A model generated the notes under the pieces. It saw only the letters and a program-made list of their open reading frames with translations. It had not been told where the DNA came from and ran no database searches. 64,000 nucleotides of DNA from an uncultured Pelagibacteraceae bacterium. Its GTDB lineage: Bacteria; Pseudomonadota; Alphaproteobacteria; Pelagibacterales; Pelagibacteraceae. Of the stretch, positions 33,729 through 43,285 are shown piece after piece; position 1 is the first letter of the stretch; each line of letters opens with the position of its first letter. The DNA lies in contig CACGSX010000003.1 of NCBI GenBank assembly GCA_902575835.1, positions 62,001-126,000 on the forward strand. Reading direction: 5' to 3'. The translations under genes were made by a program, and so were the position numbers.

Positions 33729-35354
33729 ATGTATTTAAAAAATTCTTTATCTTTTATAAATGAATTTTTTAACACATCCAAAAATCAAATAAGAAAATTA
33801 TACTTAAAGTCAAATTTTTATAATAATAAAATTTCAAAAATTGAAATAAGTAATATTACATATAGACCAAGTCTAAGCATTCTGAGTTGCTTAGTTAAAT
33901 ATGACAAAAAAAAAATTAAAATTGATGAATTAGATAAAGATAATATATGGGAAAATAAGTTATTGAGTGGGCATAACTTATATAAACTTAATAATTTTTA
34001 TTGGTTGTTTAGTATAGATTTAAAATCTTCACCAAATATTACACAATCAATAATTATTAAATGGATTGAAAAAAATCAAAGTTACAATTCATTAACATGG
34101 CAAATCGATATTTTATCGAAGAGAATAATATCTTGGATTACAAACTCTAAATTATCTTACGATGAAAGTGACGCTAAATATAAGGATAAATTTAATTTTT
34201 CTGTAAACAAACAAATTAATCATTTAATAAATGAAATAAGCAAATCCCAATCTGTTAATGATAAATTATTAGGATGTACTGCAATAATAATTACAGGATT
34301 ATCATACGAAAATGAAAAATTTTTAAATTATGGATTAGAATTACTTAGAAAAATTATTATCAATTCTTTTGATGATGAGTATTTTCCAAAAACAAGAAGT
34401 ATTAGGCAATTAAATTTTTATTTAAAATATTTTGTTCTTGTTAGAGAAATATTAAAGGAGTCTTTTAATGATATACCTGAGTACCTTGATGAAATAATTT
34501 TCTATCTAGGAAAATCTTATTCTGTTTTTTCTAAAATCGAACAAAGTTTACTATTCAATGGGAATCATAAAAATGATTTAAAGGAATTTAATAAATATCT
34601 GTCACTTTATAAATATAAGTTTGAAAATCCAAATAATGAAGTAGGAGGATATGCTATATTAAAAAACAAAAATTGCATTCTTGCAATGGATGTTGGAAAT
34701 TCACCCCAAAAAACATTTTCATATAACTATCAAAGTGGAGCTCTTTCATTTGAATTCTTATATAAAGGTAAAAAACTTATTTCTAATTCTGGTTACTTTC
34801 AGGATTATAGAAATAAATTAAATCTAATTTCAAAATCTACTGCTGCTCATTCTGCACTTATAATTGATAATCATTCAAGTTGTTCGTTTAGAAACAATGG
34901 AAACTATAAAACATTAGAAAATGGTTTAAAAATTAGTGATAAAAATATTGTTAATGAAAAGAACTATTGGTTAATCAAAGCATCTCATAATGGTTTTTTA
35001 AAAAAATTTGGAGTTTTGTATGAAAGATCTATAGAATTTTTTGTTGAAAAAAATAAATTGATAGGAACTGATAAAATAATTTCAAAAAACAAGCTAGATC
35101 CGAAAAAATATGATATCAGATTTCATATGGAGCCAGGTGTTAAATTAACAAAAACTTTAGATAACAAAACTATACTAATTGAAATTGAAAATTCTGGATG
35201 GAAATTTTCAACTAACTGCGAGATTATAAATATTGAAACGGGTATATATTTCGGTAATAAAAATTTAACTAGTGAAAACCAAAATATATGTTTATCAGGC
35301 AAAATAAAAGATATAACTCAGGAAATTAAATGGGCATTCGAAAAAATACAATAA
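33729..35354 (+). CDS. Heparinase II/III family protein
   Basis: A 541-residue protein whose C-terminal half carries heparinase II/III-type features: GALSFEFLYKGKKLISNSGYF, STAAHSALIIDNHSS (the conserved His-containing stretch), and YWLIKASHNGFLKKFGVLYERSI. The N-terminal part is helical, as expected of an alpha/alpha toroid. Polysaccharide lyases of this family cleave acidic sugars, and the alphaproteobacterial version between rpe/rsmB and purH is common. No obvious signal peptide. Substrate unknown. It overlaps purH by 25 bases. Confidence 0.8.
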   Translation: MYLKNSLSFINEFFNTSKNQIRKLYLKSNFYNNKISKIEISNITYRPSLSILSCLVKYDKKKIKIDELDKDNIWENKLLSGHNLYKLNNFYWLFSIDLKSSPNITQSIIIKWIEKNQSYNSLTWQIDILSKRIISWITNSKLSYDESDAKYKDKFNFSVNKQINHLINEISKSQSVNDKLLGCTAIIITGLSYENEKFLNYGLELLRKIIINSFDDEYFPKTRSIRQLNFYLKYFVLVREILKESFNDIPEYLDEIIFYLGKSYSVFSKIEQSLLFNGNHKNDLKEFNKYLSLYKYKFENPNNEVGGYAILKNKNCILAMDVGNSPQKTFSYNYQSGALSFEFLYKGKKLISNSGYFQDYRNKLNLISKSTAAHSALIIDNHSSCSFRNNGNYKTLENGLKISDKNIVNEKNYWLIKASHNGFLKKFGVLYERSIEFFVEKNKLIGTDKIISKNKLDPKKYDIRFHMEPGVKLTKTLDNKTILIEIENSGWKFSTNCEIINIETGIYFGNKNLTSENQNICLSGKIKDITQEIKWAFEKIQ

Positions 35355-36889
35355 AAATTAAGACTGCTTTAATTTCATTGTCAGATAAATCCAGTTTAAG
35401 GCCATTATTAAATTTACTAAAAAAATACAAAATAAAAATAATAAGCTCAGGTGGTACATACAAAAAAATTAAAAGTATGGGTTTTAAATGTTTAGAAGTA
35501 TCTAAATTTACAAATTCAAAAGAGCTGCTAGGTGGAAGAGTAAAAACATTACATCCAAAAATTCATTCTGGAATTTTGAATGTAAGGGAGAATAAAAAAC
35601 ATCAAAAAGAAATGAAAATTAACAATTATGAAAATATAGATTTAGTTATTATAAATTTTTATCCGTTTGAAAGGGTTGTGTTAAGCAATTCTGACCATAA
35701 AAATGTAATTGAAAATATAGATATTGGAGGACCAACAATGGTTAGATCAGCTGCAAAAAATTATAATGATGTAGTTATCATAACTAATACAAGACAGTAT
35801 GAAGATTTAGCTATTGAATTAGATAGAAATAAAGGATCTACGAATTTAAAATTTAGGGAAAAATTGGCCGAGGAAGCATTTATGGAAACCGCATATTATG
35901 AGTCAAAAATTTTTAATTATTTCAATGAAAAGTCAAAAAACCTTTTCCCAATTAAGAACATTTTTTCTGGAAAGTTAGTTGAGAAGACGAGGTATGGAGA
36001 AAACCCTCATCAAAAAGCGGCGATATACTCACAAAATAACAAACAGGAAATTATTCAAATCAGTGGAAAACAACTAAGTTACAACAACTATAACGATCTT
36101 TATTCGGCTCTAAGTATATCCAAAACTTTGCCAAGAAATAAAGGTGTAGCAATAATTAAGCATGCTAATCCCTGTGGTGTTTCCATTAATCCAAACAAAA
36201 TCAAATCTTTTAAAGAGGCTTTAGAAAGTGACCCAATTAGCGCCTATGGTGGTATTGTATCATGTAACTTTAAATTAAATATTAGTTTAGCTAAAGAGAT
36301 TAATAAAATATTTTTTGAGGTAATAATTGCAAATGGATTTGACAAAAAATCAATCAAACTTTTAAAAAAGAAAAAAAATCTAAGGTTAATTGATTCTAGT
36401 AAAGTAGAAAAAAATTTTAAATTTAATTTTATAAATAAATTTAATTCTATTTTAGTTCAAGATCAAGATAATCAAAATTTTTCTAAGAAAGATTTTAAAA
36501 TTGTATCAAAATTAAAACCTACAAATAAAACTTTAAACAAACTTATTTTTGCATTTAATATATGCAGAAGTGTAAAATCGAATGCGATAGTTATTACAAA
36601 AGACTACAAGACAATAGGCATAGGTTCTGGTCAACCAAGTAGGTTAGATAGTTGCAAAATAGCAATTGATAAAATGAAAAAGTTTCAGAAAATAAACGAC
36701 AGTGATGAAATCTTAGCAGCATCTGATGCGTTTTTCCCGTTTGTGGATGGTATAGAAAAATTAGTTCAAGCAGGTGTTTCGGCGGTCATTCAACCGTCGG
36801 GTTCAAAAAATGATAAAGAAATTATTAAATTTGCTAACCAAACAAATACTATTTTAGTATTTTCCAAAACAAGACACTTTAATCACTAA
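35330..36889 (+). CDS. purH: Bifunctional AICAR transformylase/IMP cyclohydrolase PurH
   Basis: A 519-residue PurH catalysing the last two steps of IMP synthesis. The cyclohydrolase domain (about 10-190) has TALISLSDKSSLRPLL, ISSGGTYKKI and RVKTLHPKIHSGIL; the transformylase domain has YGENPHQKAAIY, KHANPCGVS and DAFFPFVDGIEKLVQAGVSAVIQPSG. Length is normal. The start overlaps the heparinase-like gene; the C-terminal end HFNH abuts the convergent pterin dehydratase stop with no gap. Confidence 0.97.
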   Translation: MGIRKNTIKIKTALISLSDKSSLRPLLNLLKKYKIKIISSGGTYKKIKSMGFKCLEVSKFTNSKELLGGRVKTLHPKIHSGILNVRENKKHQKEMKINNYENIDLVIINFYPFERVVLSNSDHKNVIENIDIGGPTMVRSAAKNYNDVVIITNTRQYEDLAIELDRNKGSTNLKFREKLAEEAFMETAYYESKIFNYFNEKSKNLFPIKNIFSGKLVEKTRYGENPHQKAAIYSQNNKQEIIQISGKQLSYNNYNDLYSALSISKTLPRNKGVAIIKHANPCGVSINPNKIKSFKEALESDPISAYGGIVSCNFKLNISLAKEINKIFFEVIIANGFDKKSIKLLKKKKNLRLIDSSKVEKNFKFNFINKFNSILVQDQDNQNFSKKDFKIVSKLKPTNKTLNKLIFAFNICRSVKSNAIVITKDYKTIGIGSGQPSRLDSCKIAIDKMKKFQKINDSDEILAASDAFFPFVDGIEKLVQAGVSAVIQPSGSKNDKEIIKFANQTNTILVFSKTRHFNH

Positions 36890-37228
36890 TCAATTTATCT
36901 TATCTATTTTAGCAGCTAAAATAAAATCACTCTCAGCAAGACCTTTAATTGCATGAGTAAATATTTTAATTCTTGCATAGCCCCATCCAAACCACAGATC
37001 AGGGTGATGTCCCTCTGTTTCAGCAATTTCTCCAACTTTATTCACAAATTCTTGACTTTGTAAGAAATCATCAAATTTAAAATTTTTTATTAAATGAAAT
37101 CCATCTATTTTATCCTCTATAACTTCCCATCCATCAACTTGTTTTAAATATTTATGAATTTCTTCTGTGTTAAATGGCGGGATGTTGCCTTCGCACGGGA
37201 TACATTTTTTATTTGCTAAATCACTCAT
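36890..37228 (-). CDS. Pterin-4a-carbinolamine dehydratase
   Basis: A 112-residue PCD/DCoH-fold protein: WEVIEDKIDGFHLIKNFKF, the active-site EGHHPDLWFGWGYARIKIFTHAI and a hydrophobic C-terminus. It recycles 4a-hydroxytetrahydrobiopterin, normally for phenylalanine hydroxylase, though many marine bacteria have it without that enzyme. No aromatic hydroxylase is visible here. Just upstream lies a tRNA gene on the same strand. Confidence 0.93.
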   Translation of the reverse strand: MSDLANKKCIPCEGNIPPFNTEEIHKYLKQVDGWEVIEDKIDGFHLIKNFKFDDFLQSQEFVNKVGEIAETEGHHPDLWFGWGYARIKIFTHAIKGLAESDFILAAKIDKIN

Positions 37229-37244
37229 AATATAATTCCTTTAA

Positions 37245-37319
37245 TGGAGCGGGCAATGGGACTTGAACCCACGACCTTCTCGTTGGCAACGAGACGCTCT
37301 ACCACTGAGCTATGCCCGC
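37245..37319 (-). tRNA. tRNA-Gly (GCC)
   Basis: A 75-nt tRNA with acceptor GCGGGCA paired to TGCCCGC, D-loop AGCTCAGTGGTAGAGC, anticodon stem-loop CTCGTTGCCAACGAG (anticodon GCC), T-arm GTGGGTTCAAGTCCCAT, discriminator T and an encoded CCA. It decodes glycine GGC/GGU. It lies between the pterin dehydratase (minus) and a plus-strand LON-domain gene. Confidence 0.97.
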
Positions 37320-37442
37320 TTATTCTTACATGACAAAATTAAAAGCTTTTTTGGATTTTAGCAAGTGATTAAATAATCAAATGCGACTATCAAATCATTT
37401 CTGTCCAGTTGTATCTTGAAAAAGAATAATTATAATCAAGTC

Positions 37443-38084
37443 ATGAAACTTGATGAATTACCAAAAACTATACCTATTTTTCCACTATCAAATTTTATAA
37501 TGTTTCCGGGCACAACTGTTCCACTAAATATTTTCGAGCCTCGATATTTACAAATGGTGAATGATAGTATGAAAAAGCATAGAATGATTGGAATGATACA
37601 ACCAAAAAAAACAGGTTCTTTAAAAAAACCGGACTTATATGATATTGGATGTATTGGAAAAATTACAAGCTTCAATGAAACAGAAGACGGTAGAATACTT
37701 ATTATTTTAAACGGGATTTGTAGATACAAAATTAACTCAGAGTTAGATACTGACAAAATGTACCGTGAATGCAATGTTCAATATGATCATTTTTCAAAAG
37801 ATATAATGCAAAAAAGTAACGAAGTTAACTTTTCAGACTTAAGCTTAATTATGAAGAACATGAGAACATTTTTCAAAAAACAAGGATATATTGTGAACTT
37901 AAAAGATTTAGAAAAGAAAGATCTTAGCCAAACTCTTAACGATCTATCAATGGCATCACCTTTCTCATTAGAAGAAAAGCAAATACTATTAGAAAGTCTT
38001 GATATAAATATAAGAAAAGAAAAAATGGAACAAATATTAAATAATTATATTAAAGACGAATTTGAAAATACTACTCTTCAGTAA
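37443..38084 (+). CDS. LON substrate-binding-domain protein
   Basis: A 213-residue protein with only the N-terminal LON substrate-binding domain: IPIFPLSNFIMFPGTTVPLNIFEPRYLQMV, GMIQPKKTG and GCIGKITSFNETEDGRI, followed by a helical C-terminus. No ATPase or protease domain. Such stand-alone proteins are common in alphaproteobacteria; function unclear, perhaps substrate presentation or ubiquinone-related complexes. I chose ATG at 37443; a TTG at 37416 would add nine residues. Converges with the UbiH-like gene 1 base away. Confidence 0.85.
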   Translation: MKLDELPKTIPIFPLSNFIMFPGTTVPLNIFEPRYLQMVNDSMKKHRMIGMIQPKKTGSLKKPDLYDIGCIGKITSFNETEDGRILIILNGICRYKINSELDTDKMYRECNVQYDHFSKDIMQKSNEVNFSDLSLIMKNMRTFFKKQGYIVNLKDLEKKDLSQTLNDLSMASPFSLEEKQILLESLDINIRKEKMEQILNNYIKDEFENTTLQ

Positions 38085-38085
38085 T

Positions 38086-39168
38086 TTATAAATTTAATCC
38101 TTTATCCGATAAAATATTAGAATATTTTTTAAAAATAGAATTATTATTTAAAATATTAAAAACTGGTTTTGAAATTGAGTTGTTAATATTGGTATCTAAT
38201 CTAAAAAATTCATATATTCCATCTATTGCTTTTCCATAAAGATAATTAAGATGTTTTGTAGAACTCTGGAAATCTTCAGCAACGGAAATGTCTATTGGAA
38301 GACCTAGAGATAATCTATCATTAACTATTTTTGATATTATTTGAATATCTCTAATTGTCATATTAAATCCTTGGCCTGCAAGGGGATGTATACGATGTAT
38401 TAAATCGCCAAAAGCTAGGATATTATTATAAGTATAATCCCTAAGCATTTCAAAACTCAGACTAAACTTTTCAATTTTACTAATTTTAGTAAATGAATAA
38501 AAAGAATTATATTTTTTGAATATATCGACTATTTTTTCATCATCTATTTTCATCCCCTTATAAGAAAAAACTATTGAAGTTTTAGTACCAGACAATGGCA
38601 GGAATGCCAAAGGTCCAAATTTTGTAAAAACTTGAATAGCTATATTATTATCTTTACGTCGATGATTTATTAGAAATGTATATGCTCTACTTCTGTAATC
38701 TTTTTTTATTTTATTTGTAAAAAATTTATTTGAAATGAAATTTTTGTTTTCACTGTTTATTACTAAATCATAAATTTTAGTTGTTTTTAAAATGTTTTGA
38801 CTAACAGTGTCCGAATAAAAAAATTTTATAAATTTAGATTTTTTAACTTTTTTTGAAAAAATTTCGTTTAATTCAGAATAGGATATTAAATTAAAAACTT
38901 CTTTATTTTTTTTATTAAAATTAATTTTTTCTTTAGATCGAGAGTCTTCAGTAAAAATTTTAATTTCTTTACTTTTCCAATGTTTAATATTCGATTTTGT
39001 TAAAGATTTTAAATAATCAAAATTTTCACTTGATAGAGCTATTGTTCTATTTGTTTTTACCTTTTGAATTTTTTTATTTAAATATATGTCAACATTGAGT
39101 TTTTTTTCAGAAAAAAGGTAAGCAAGAATTAAATTTGTTAAATTTTGGCCTATAAGACAAATTTTCAT
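38086..39168 (-). CDS. UbiH/COQ6-family FAD monooxygenase, divergent
   Basis: A 360-residue flavoprotein monooxygenase of the ubiquinone-hydroxylase group. The second FAD motif and its sequel, LAFGDLIHRIHPLAGQGFNMTIRDI, are clear. The first nucleotide-binding stretch MKICLIGQNLTNLILAYLF has lost most of the usual GxGxxG glycines, and the middle (KTNRTIALSSENFDYL) is degraded compared with UbiH or UbiF. It probably hydroxylates the ubiquinone ring in the inner membrane, but which position cannot be told. Divergent from ftsK with a 61-base gap. Confidence 0.8.
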   Translation of the reverse strand: MKICLIGQNLTNLILAYLFSEKKLNVDIYLNKKIQKVKTNRTIALSSENFDYLKSLTKSNIKHWKSKEIKIFTEDSRSKEKINFNKKNKEVFNLISYSELNEIFSKKVKKSKFIKFFYSDTVSQNILKTTKIYDLVINSENKNFISNKFFTNKIKKDYRSRAYTFLINHRRKDNNIAIQVFTKFGPLAFLPLSGTKTSIVFSYKGMKIDDEKIVDIFKKYNSFYSFTKISKIEKFSLSFEMLRDYTYNNILAFGDLIHRIHPLAGQGFNMTIRDIQIISKIVNDRLSLGLPIDISVAEDFQSSTKHLNYLYGKAIDGIYEFFRLDTNINNSISKPVFNILNNNSIFKKYSNILSDKGLNL

Positions 39169-39229
39169 AACAAAATAATTTTAACAATAAAAATTAAATG
39201 ATACAAAGTGACAAAAGCAGTTTTGATTC

Positions 39230-41308
39230 ATGATATTTAAAAATTATATCAATAAAATAGCCAATTTTACTATAAATAGGTTGGCAGAGCTAATTGGGAT
39301 TTTTTTAATAATTACCTCAATATTACTTTTTGTATCTTTAATTAGTTATTCACCTGAAGATCCAAATTTTATATTTCCAGAAAGTCAGGACATAAAAAAC
39401 TTACTCGGATTTAGAGGAAGTTTTATCGCAGATATATTTTTTCAGTCAATCGGTGTGATATCACTTTTAATTCCATTTTCTCTATTATTCACTGGACTAT
39501 CTATAACAATTAATAAAAAATTTATAATTATAATCGAAAATATTTTTTTCATAATTCTTTATATTATTGCTGCAGCATTTTTCTTTGGAATTTTTCATAA
39601 AGAGACCTATTGGTTGATAATAAACGGAAACAATGGTTTTGTAGGTGATTTAATGTCTGAGACTATAATTGCAGATTTTTTGGAAATTAATAAAACATTA
39701 AGTTATTATTTATTAATATTTATTATTATACTATTTTTTCTTTTAAGTAGTAACTTCAAGATTTCACACATTTTAAATTTTTTTTTAATATTAAAAAAAA
39801 TATTTTCATCAAAAAAAAATAATTCTATTAATCAAGAAAATGTATTTAAAGAAAATACTATATTTGAAAAAAATGAGGAAGCACCTGTTCAGGAAGATTT
39901 ATTTTCCAGTAAAAAATCAACATTAAATGATGTAAAAATTAAGTTACCTTTAATTGATTTTTTAAAAAAACCAGAAAAAGTTTCTAACAGCAAAGAAGAT
40001 ATTAAAATTGATGGTGAAGGATTAGAAAAAATACTTCTTGATTTTGGTGTGGAGGGAAAAATAAAAAAAATAAGTCATGGACCTGTTGTTTCTCTAAATG
40101 AATTTGAGCCCGCTGCAGGAGTTAAAGTTTCTAAAATTATTAATTTAGCGGAGGATATTGCTAGAAATACAAGTTCAGAGTCTGCGAGAATAGCAACAAT
40201 CCCTGGAAGTAATACTGTTGGTATCGAACTACCTAAGATATCAAGAGAAAATGTTTTTTTAAGAGAAATAATTTCAGATAAAAATTTTAAAAAAAGAGAA
40301 GTAAAATTACCAATTGCTCTTGGCAAAAGTATATCTGGTGTGCCTATAACTAGTGATTTAAGTATAATGCCTCATTTATTAATAGCTGGAACAACTGGTT
40401 CAGGAAAATCTGTATGTATTAATACAATCATACTATCGTTAATTTACAAACATACGCCTGACATCTGTAAATTCATCTTGATAGATCCAAAAATGTTAGA
40501 GCTTTCAACTTACGAAGGGATCCCTCATTTATTGTGTCCTGTTATTACTGAAGCAAAAAAAGCAGCTTCTGTTTTGGGTTGGGTAGTTAAAGAAATGGAA
40601 AGCAGATACAGATTAATGACAAAAGTAGGTGTAAGGAACATCGACGGTTATAATGAAAAGCACAAAGTTAAGATGCCCTATATTGTAGTAATTGTTGATG
40701 AAATGTCAGATCTTATGTTGGTAGCTGGTAAAGAAATTGAAAACTACATTCAAAAATTATCACAAATGGCTAGAGCTGCTGGAATTCATATAATAATGGC
40801 TACACAAAGACCAAGCGTAGATGTAATAACTGGAACTATAAAAGCCAATTTCCCAACACGTATTTCATTTCAAGTAACCTCTAAAATCGACAGTAGAACA
40901 ATTTTAGGGGAGCAAGGAGCTGAGCAACTTTTAGGTAAGGGAGACATGTTGTATATGTCTTCCGCAAATAGAATAACAAGAATACATGCACCTTATGTGT
41001 CAGAAATAGAGATAGATAAAATAAATAACTTTTTGAGAAATCAAGCAGAACCAGACTATGTTGATGAAATTTTAAACTTTGCTGATGAAAAAGAGATTAA
41101 CGAAAAAACCAAAGATAACTCTGAGACAGATGAGTTATATAATGAGGCTCTTGAAATAGTTAAGTCTGAGAGAAAAGCATCTACTTCGTTTTTACAAAGA
41201 AAGTTACAAATTGGATACAACAGGGCTGCAAGAATTATTGATCAAATGGAAGCTAATGGTGAAGTTAGTAAAGCAAATCATGTTGGCAAAAGAGAAGTAT
41301 TAAAATAG
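39230..41308 (+). CDS. ftsK: DNA translocase FtsK
   Basis: A 692-residue FtsK/SpoIIIE translocase. N-terminal four-helix membrane domain (about 20-180), a short variable linker, then the motor: Walker A GTTGSGKSVCINTIILSL, Walker B IVVIVDEMSDLMLV, ATQRPSVDVITGTIKANFPTRISF. The C-terminal gamma winged helix KASTSFLQRKLQIGYNRAARIIDQMEANG binds KOPS sites. It pumps chromosome dimers to dif at the septum. It is shorter than many FtsK proteins (about 800-1300) because the linker is small. Its stop shares one base with lolA's GTG. Confidence 0.97.
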   Translation: MIFKNYINKIANFTINRLAELIGIFLIITSILLFVSLISYSPEDPNFIFPESQDIKNLLGFRGSFIADIFFQSIGVISLLIPFSLLFTGLSITINKKFIIIIENIFFIILYIIAAAFFFGIFHKETYWLIINGNNGFVGDLMSETIIADFLEINKTLSYYLLIFIIILFFLLSSNFKISHILNFFLILKKIFSSKKNNSINQENVFKENTIFEKNEEAPVQEDLFSSKKSTLNDVKIKLPLIDFLKKPEKVSNSKEDIKIDGEGLEKILLDFGVEGKIKKISHGPVVSLNEFEPAAGVKVSKIINLAEDIARNTSSESARIATIPGSNTVGIELPKISRENVFLREIISDKNFKKREVKLPIALGKSISGVPITSDLSIMPHLLIAGTTGSGKSVCINTIILSLIYKHTPDICKFILIDPKMLELSTYEGIPHLLCPVITEAKKAASVLGWVVKEMESRYRLMTKVGVRNIDGYNEKHKVKMPYIVVIVDEMSDLMLVAGKEIENYIQKLSQMARAAGIHIIMATQRPSVDVITGTIKANFPTRISFQVTSKIDSRTILGEQGAEQLLGKGDMLYMSSANRITRIHAPYVSEIEIDKINNFLRNQAEPDYVDEILNFADEKEINEKTKDNSETDELYNEALEIVKSERKASTSFLQRKLQIGYNRAARIIDQMEANGEVSKANHVGKREVLK

Positions 41309-41862
41309 TGAAATATATAATTTTTATTATAATATTTTTTTATCCAATAAATATTTTTGCATCCTCAAAAGATTTAATAAAAAATAAATTAAATCAAACA
41401 AATAATATATCTTTTAAATTTATACAAAAAATAGGAAAAAAAATTGAGCAAGGCAAATGTATAATTTCATATCCAAAAAAAATTTTATGTAAATATGATG
41501 ATATCAATAATAAAATTTTAGTGTCTAATGGAAGATCTTTAGTAATTAATAGTAAAAAAATCAAAAATTATTTGAGGTATAAGCTTAAAGATACTCCTCT
41601 AAATTTAATTTTAGATAAAAAATTTTTACTAAGTAAATTAGATCAAGTTGAAGTGGTAGAAGAAAATGATGAAACATTTTCTTTTGAAATTGAACATAAT
41701 GACAATTTATTAAATATTTTTTTCGACAAAAAAAATTATGAAATTAAAGGGTGGACAACAACTGATATTTATCAAAACAGAGTTGAAACGAAGTTATTCA
41801 ATATAAAAATAAATATGATGATTGATGAAAAATTATTTAGAATTCAAAAATATATTAACTAA
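41308..41862 (+). CDS. lolA: Outer-membrane lipoprotein carrier protein LolA
   Basis: A 184-residue periplasmic protein: signal peptide about 1-18 (FYPINIFA before SSKD), then an unclosed beta-barrel-type sequence with SFKFIQKIGKKIEQGKC and a middle LSKLDQVEVVEENDETFSFE. LolA shuttles lipoproteins from LolCDE to the outer membrane. Sequence is divergent but size, secretion and position directly after ftsK fit; the ftsK-lolA pair is common in alphaproteobacteria. GTG start overlaps the ftsK stop by one base. The 3' end overlaps the convergent GNAT gene by 8 bases. Confidence 0.85.
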   Translation: MKYIIFIIIFFYPINIFASSKDLIKNKLNQTNNISFKFIQKIGKKIEQGKCIISYPKKILCKYDDINNKILVSNGRSLVINSKKIKNYLRYKLKDTPLNLILDKKFLLSKLDQVEVVEENDETFSFEIEHNDNLLNIFFDKKNYEIKGWTTTDIYQNRVETKLFNIKINMMIDEKLFRIQKYIN

Positions 41863-42364
41863 TATCCAAATTTATAGTTTCAGATTTAAAAATTTTCATG
41901 CCTCTTCCCAAATAATTTTTTAAAGCATGTTTGTGATCTAAAGAGCATGTATGAAGCCATACTTTTTTAGTTTTTTTTCTAAACCCTAACTTCAGAGCTT
42001 CCGTTAAGAGATATTTTCCATAATTTTTTCCTATGTATTGATCTAAAATTCCAAAATAAGCGACTTCACATTTATTAGTCTCAGGATGGAATAAGAGCTC
42101 AAAAAAACCAACTAAATCATCGTTTTCTCTCAATATATATGTTTCTAAATTAGAATTATTTGTATAACTCATCCATTTCTCATCATCCCAAGCAAGGCGA
42201 TCAATCCAACGATAACTTTTACCAATTTGCTTATAAAAAAATTTATTTATTTGAAAATCTGGAGGATTTTTGATTTCAATTTTACAATTAGTCTTAGGCT
42301 CAGATGAATTAATTTCATCAAGAGAATTAATTTCCAGATACTTTCTATCAACTTTGGTTATCAC
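41855..42364 (-). CDS. GNAT-family N-acetyltransferase
   Basis: A 169-residue GNAT enzyme; acceptor unknown. The acetyl-CoA-binding region is IGKNYGKYLLTEALKLGF with KKVWLHTCSLDHKHALKNYLGRGMKIF following, typical of the family. An aspartate/glutamate-rich N-terminal segment precedes it. It overlaps the end of the HIT gene by 4 bases, so the two are translated together. Could acetylate a protein or small molecule. Confidence 0.85.
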   Translation of the reverse strand: MITKVDRKYLEINSLDEINSSEPKTNCKIEIKNPPDFQINKFFYKQIGKSYRWIDRLAWDDEKWMSYTNNSNLETYILRENDDLVGFFELLFHPETNKCEVAYFGILDQYIGKNYGKYLLTEALKLGFRKKTKKVWLHTCSLDHKHALKNYLGRGMKIFKSETINLDIS

Positions 42365-42726
42365 GAAACCATTTTTCCAACTTTTTCACCACCAAACAAA
42401 TGAAAATGTAGATGTGGGACTTCTTGACCGCCATAGTCACTAATATTAGCAAGAGCCCGATAGCCTTTACCATCTATCGATGAAATTCCCAATTTTTTCG
42501 AAACTGTTGTTATTCCTTTCATTAGACCTACTATTTCATCATTTGAAGCATTTGAATTAAAATCATCTAAATCTATATATTTCCCTTTTGGAATTACTAA
42601 TGCATGTATTTTTTTTTGGGGATTAATATCATGGAAAGATAAAACATAATTATCCTCGTAGATTTTATTACAAGGGATTTCTCCTCTTAAAATTTTTGCA
42701 AATATATTATTATTATCGTATGACAT
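42361..42726 (-). CDS. HIT family nucleotide-binding protein (HinT-like)
   Basis: A 121-residue histidine-triad protein with the HxHxHxx motif VPHLHFHLFGG and the N-terminal FAKILRGEIPCNKIYEDN. HinT-like enzymes hydrolyse purine nucleoside phosphoramidates. Full length. Overlaps the downstream GNAT gene by 4 bases. Confidence 0.94.
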   Translation of the reverse strand: MSYDNNNIFAKILRGEIPCNKIYEDNYVLSFHDINPQKKIHALVIPKGKYIDLDDFNSNASNDEIVGLMKGITTVSKKLGISSIDGKGYRALANISDYGGQEVPHLHFHLFGGEKVGKMVS

Positions 42727-42792
42727 AATTAAAATTTTCTTTTAAATATATAACTTTAAATTAACATTAAAAATACTAATTTGTCTTATCAG

Positions 42793-43275
42793 TTAATTTA
42801 TTAAATCTTCAGTAATTACTTTATCTCGACATTTAGTCTGAATTTTTATTCTATTTGGATTTCCATAATACGACCAGACTGTCGTATAACCATTTTTAGG
42901 AGGTGAGCCATTATAGGACATTACTGCATAAGGCCACGCTTCATTATTATATGGATCATTTAAATAGTTAGTCATACTGGTAGCAGTAGCATATCCAATT
43001 GTATAAAAACCTCTGGAACATGGAACATCAACCTCTTGACCTTTGGTATTATTTTGCCAATCAAAAGAATTACGAATTTTTAGTGATGACTCGAATTCAC
43101 ACAACGTTTGGTTTGCTTTTACTTTATTAATTATTTGTTTATGATTAGCTTTACAAGCACTTTCCTTCGCACCTGTAGTGTAACCGCTATAAGCTACAAC
43201 TCCTACAGCAGCTAAAATTCCAATTATAGCTACGACAACTAATAATTCAATTAACGTAAAACCTTTTTCTGTCAT
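42793..43275 (-). CDS. Type IV pilin-like protein (pilin 2)
   Basis: A 160-residue class III-signal pilin: a short leader MTEK before cleavage at G-F, then FTLIELLVVVAIIGILAAVG with the Glu at mature position 5. The C-terminal globular part is unlike its neighbour and carries four cysteines (in SACKAN, TLCEF, VPCSRG and TKCRD), likely two disulfides. It is probably a pilus or competence-type pilin, processed by PilD and polymerised by the type IV machinery encoded elsewhere. It follows the upstream pilin by 10 bases. Confidence 0.9.
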   Translation of the reverse strand: MTEKGFTLIELLVVVAIIGILAAVGVVAYSGYTTGAKESACKANHKQIINKVKANQTLCEFESSLKIRNSFDWQNNTKGQEVDVPCSRGFYTIGYATATSMTNYLNDPYNNEAWPYAVMSYNGSPPKNGYTTVWSYYGNPNRIKIQTKCRDKVITEDLIN

Positions 43276-43285
43276 TTAAAAAAAT

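Noticed and set aside
41308-41862. Possibility that the gene after ftsK is not LolA
   Set aside because: The sequence is divergent, but signal peptide, size, beta-rich pattern and the conserved ftsK-lolA linkage make LolA the best call.
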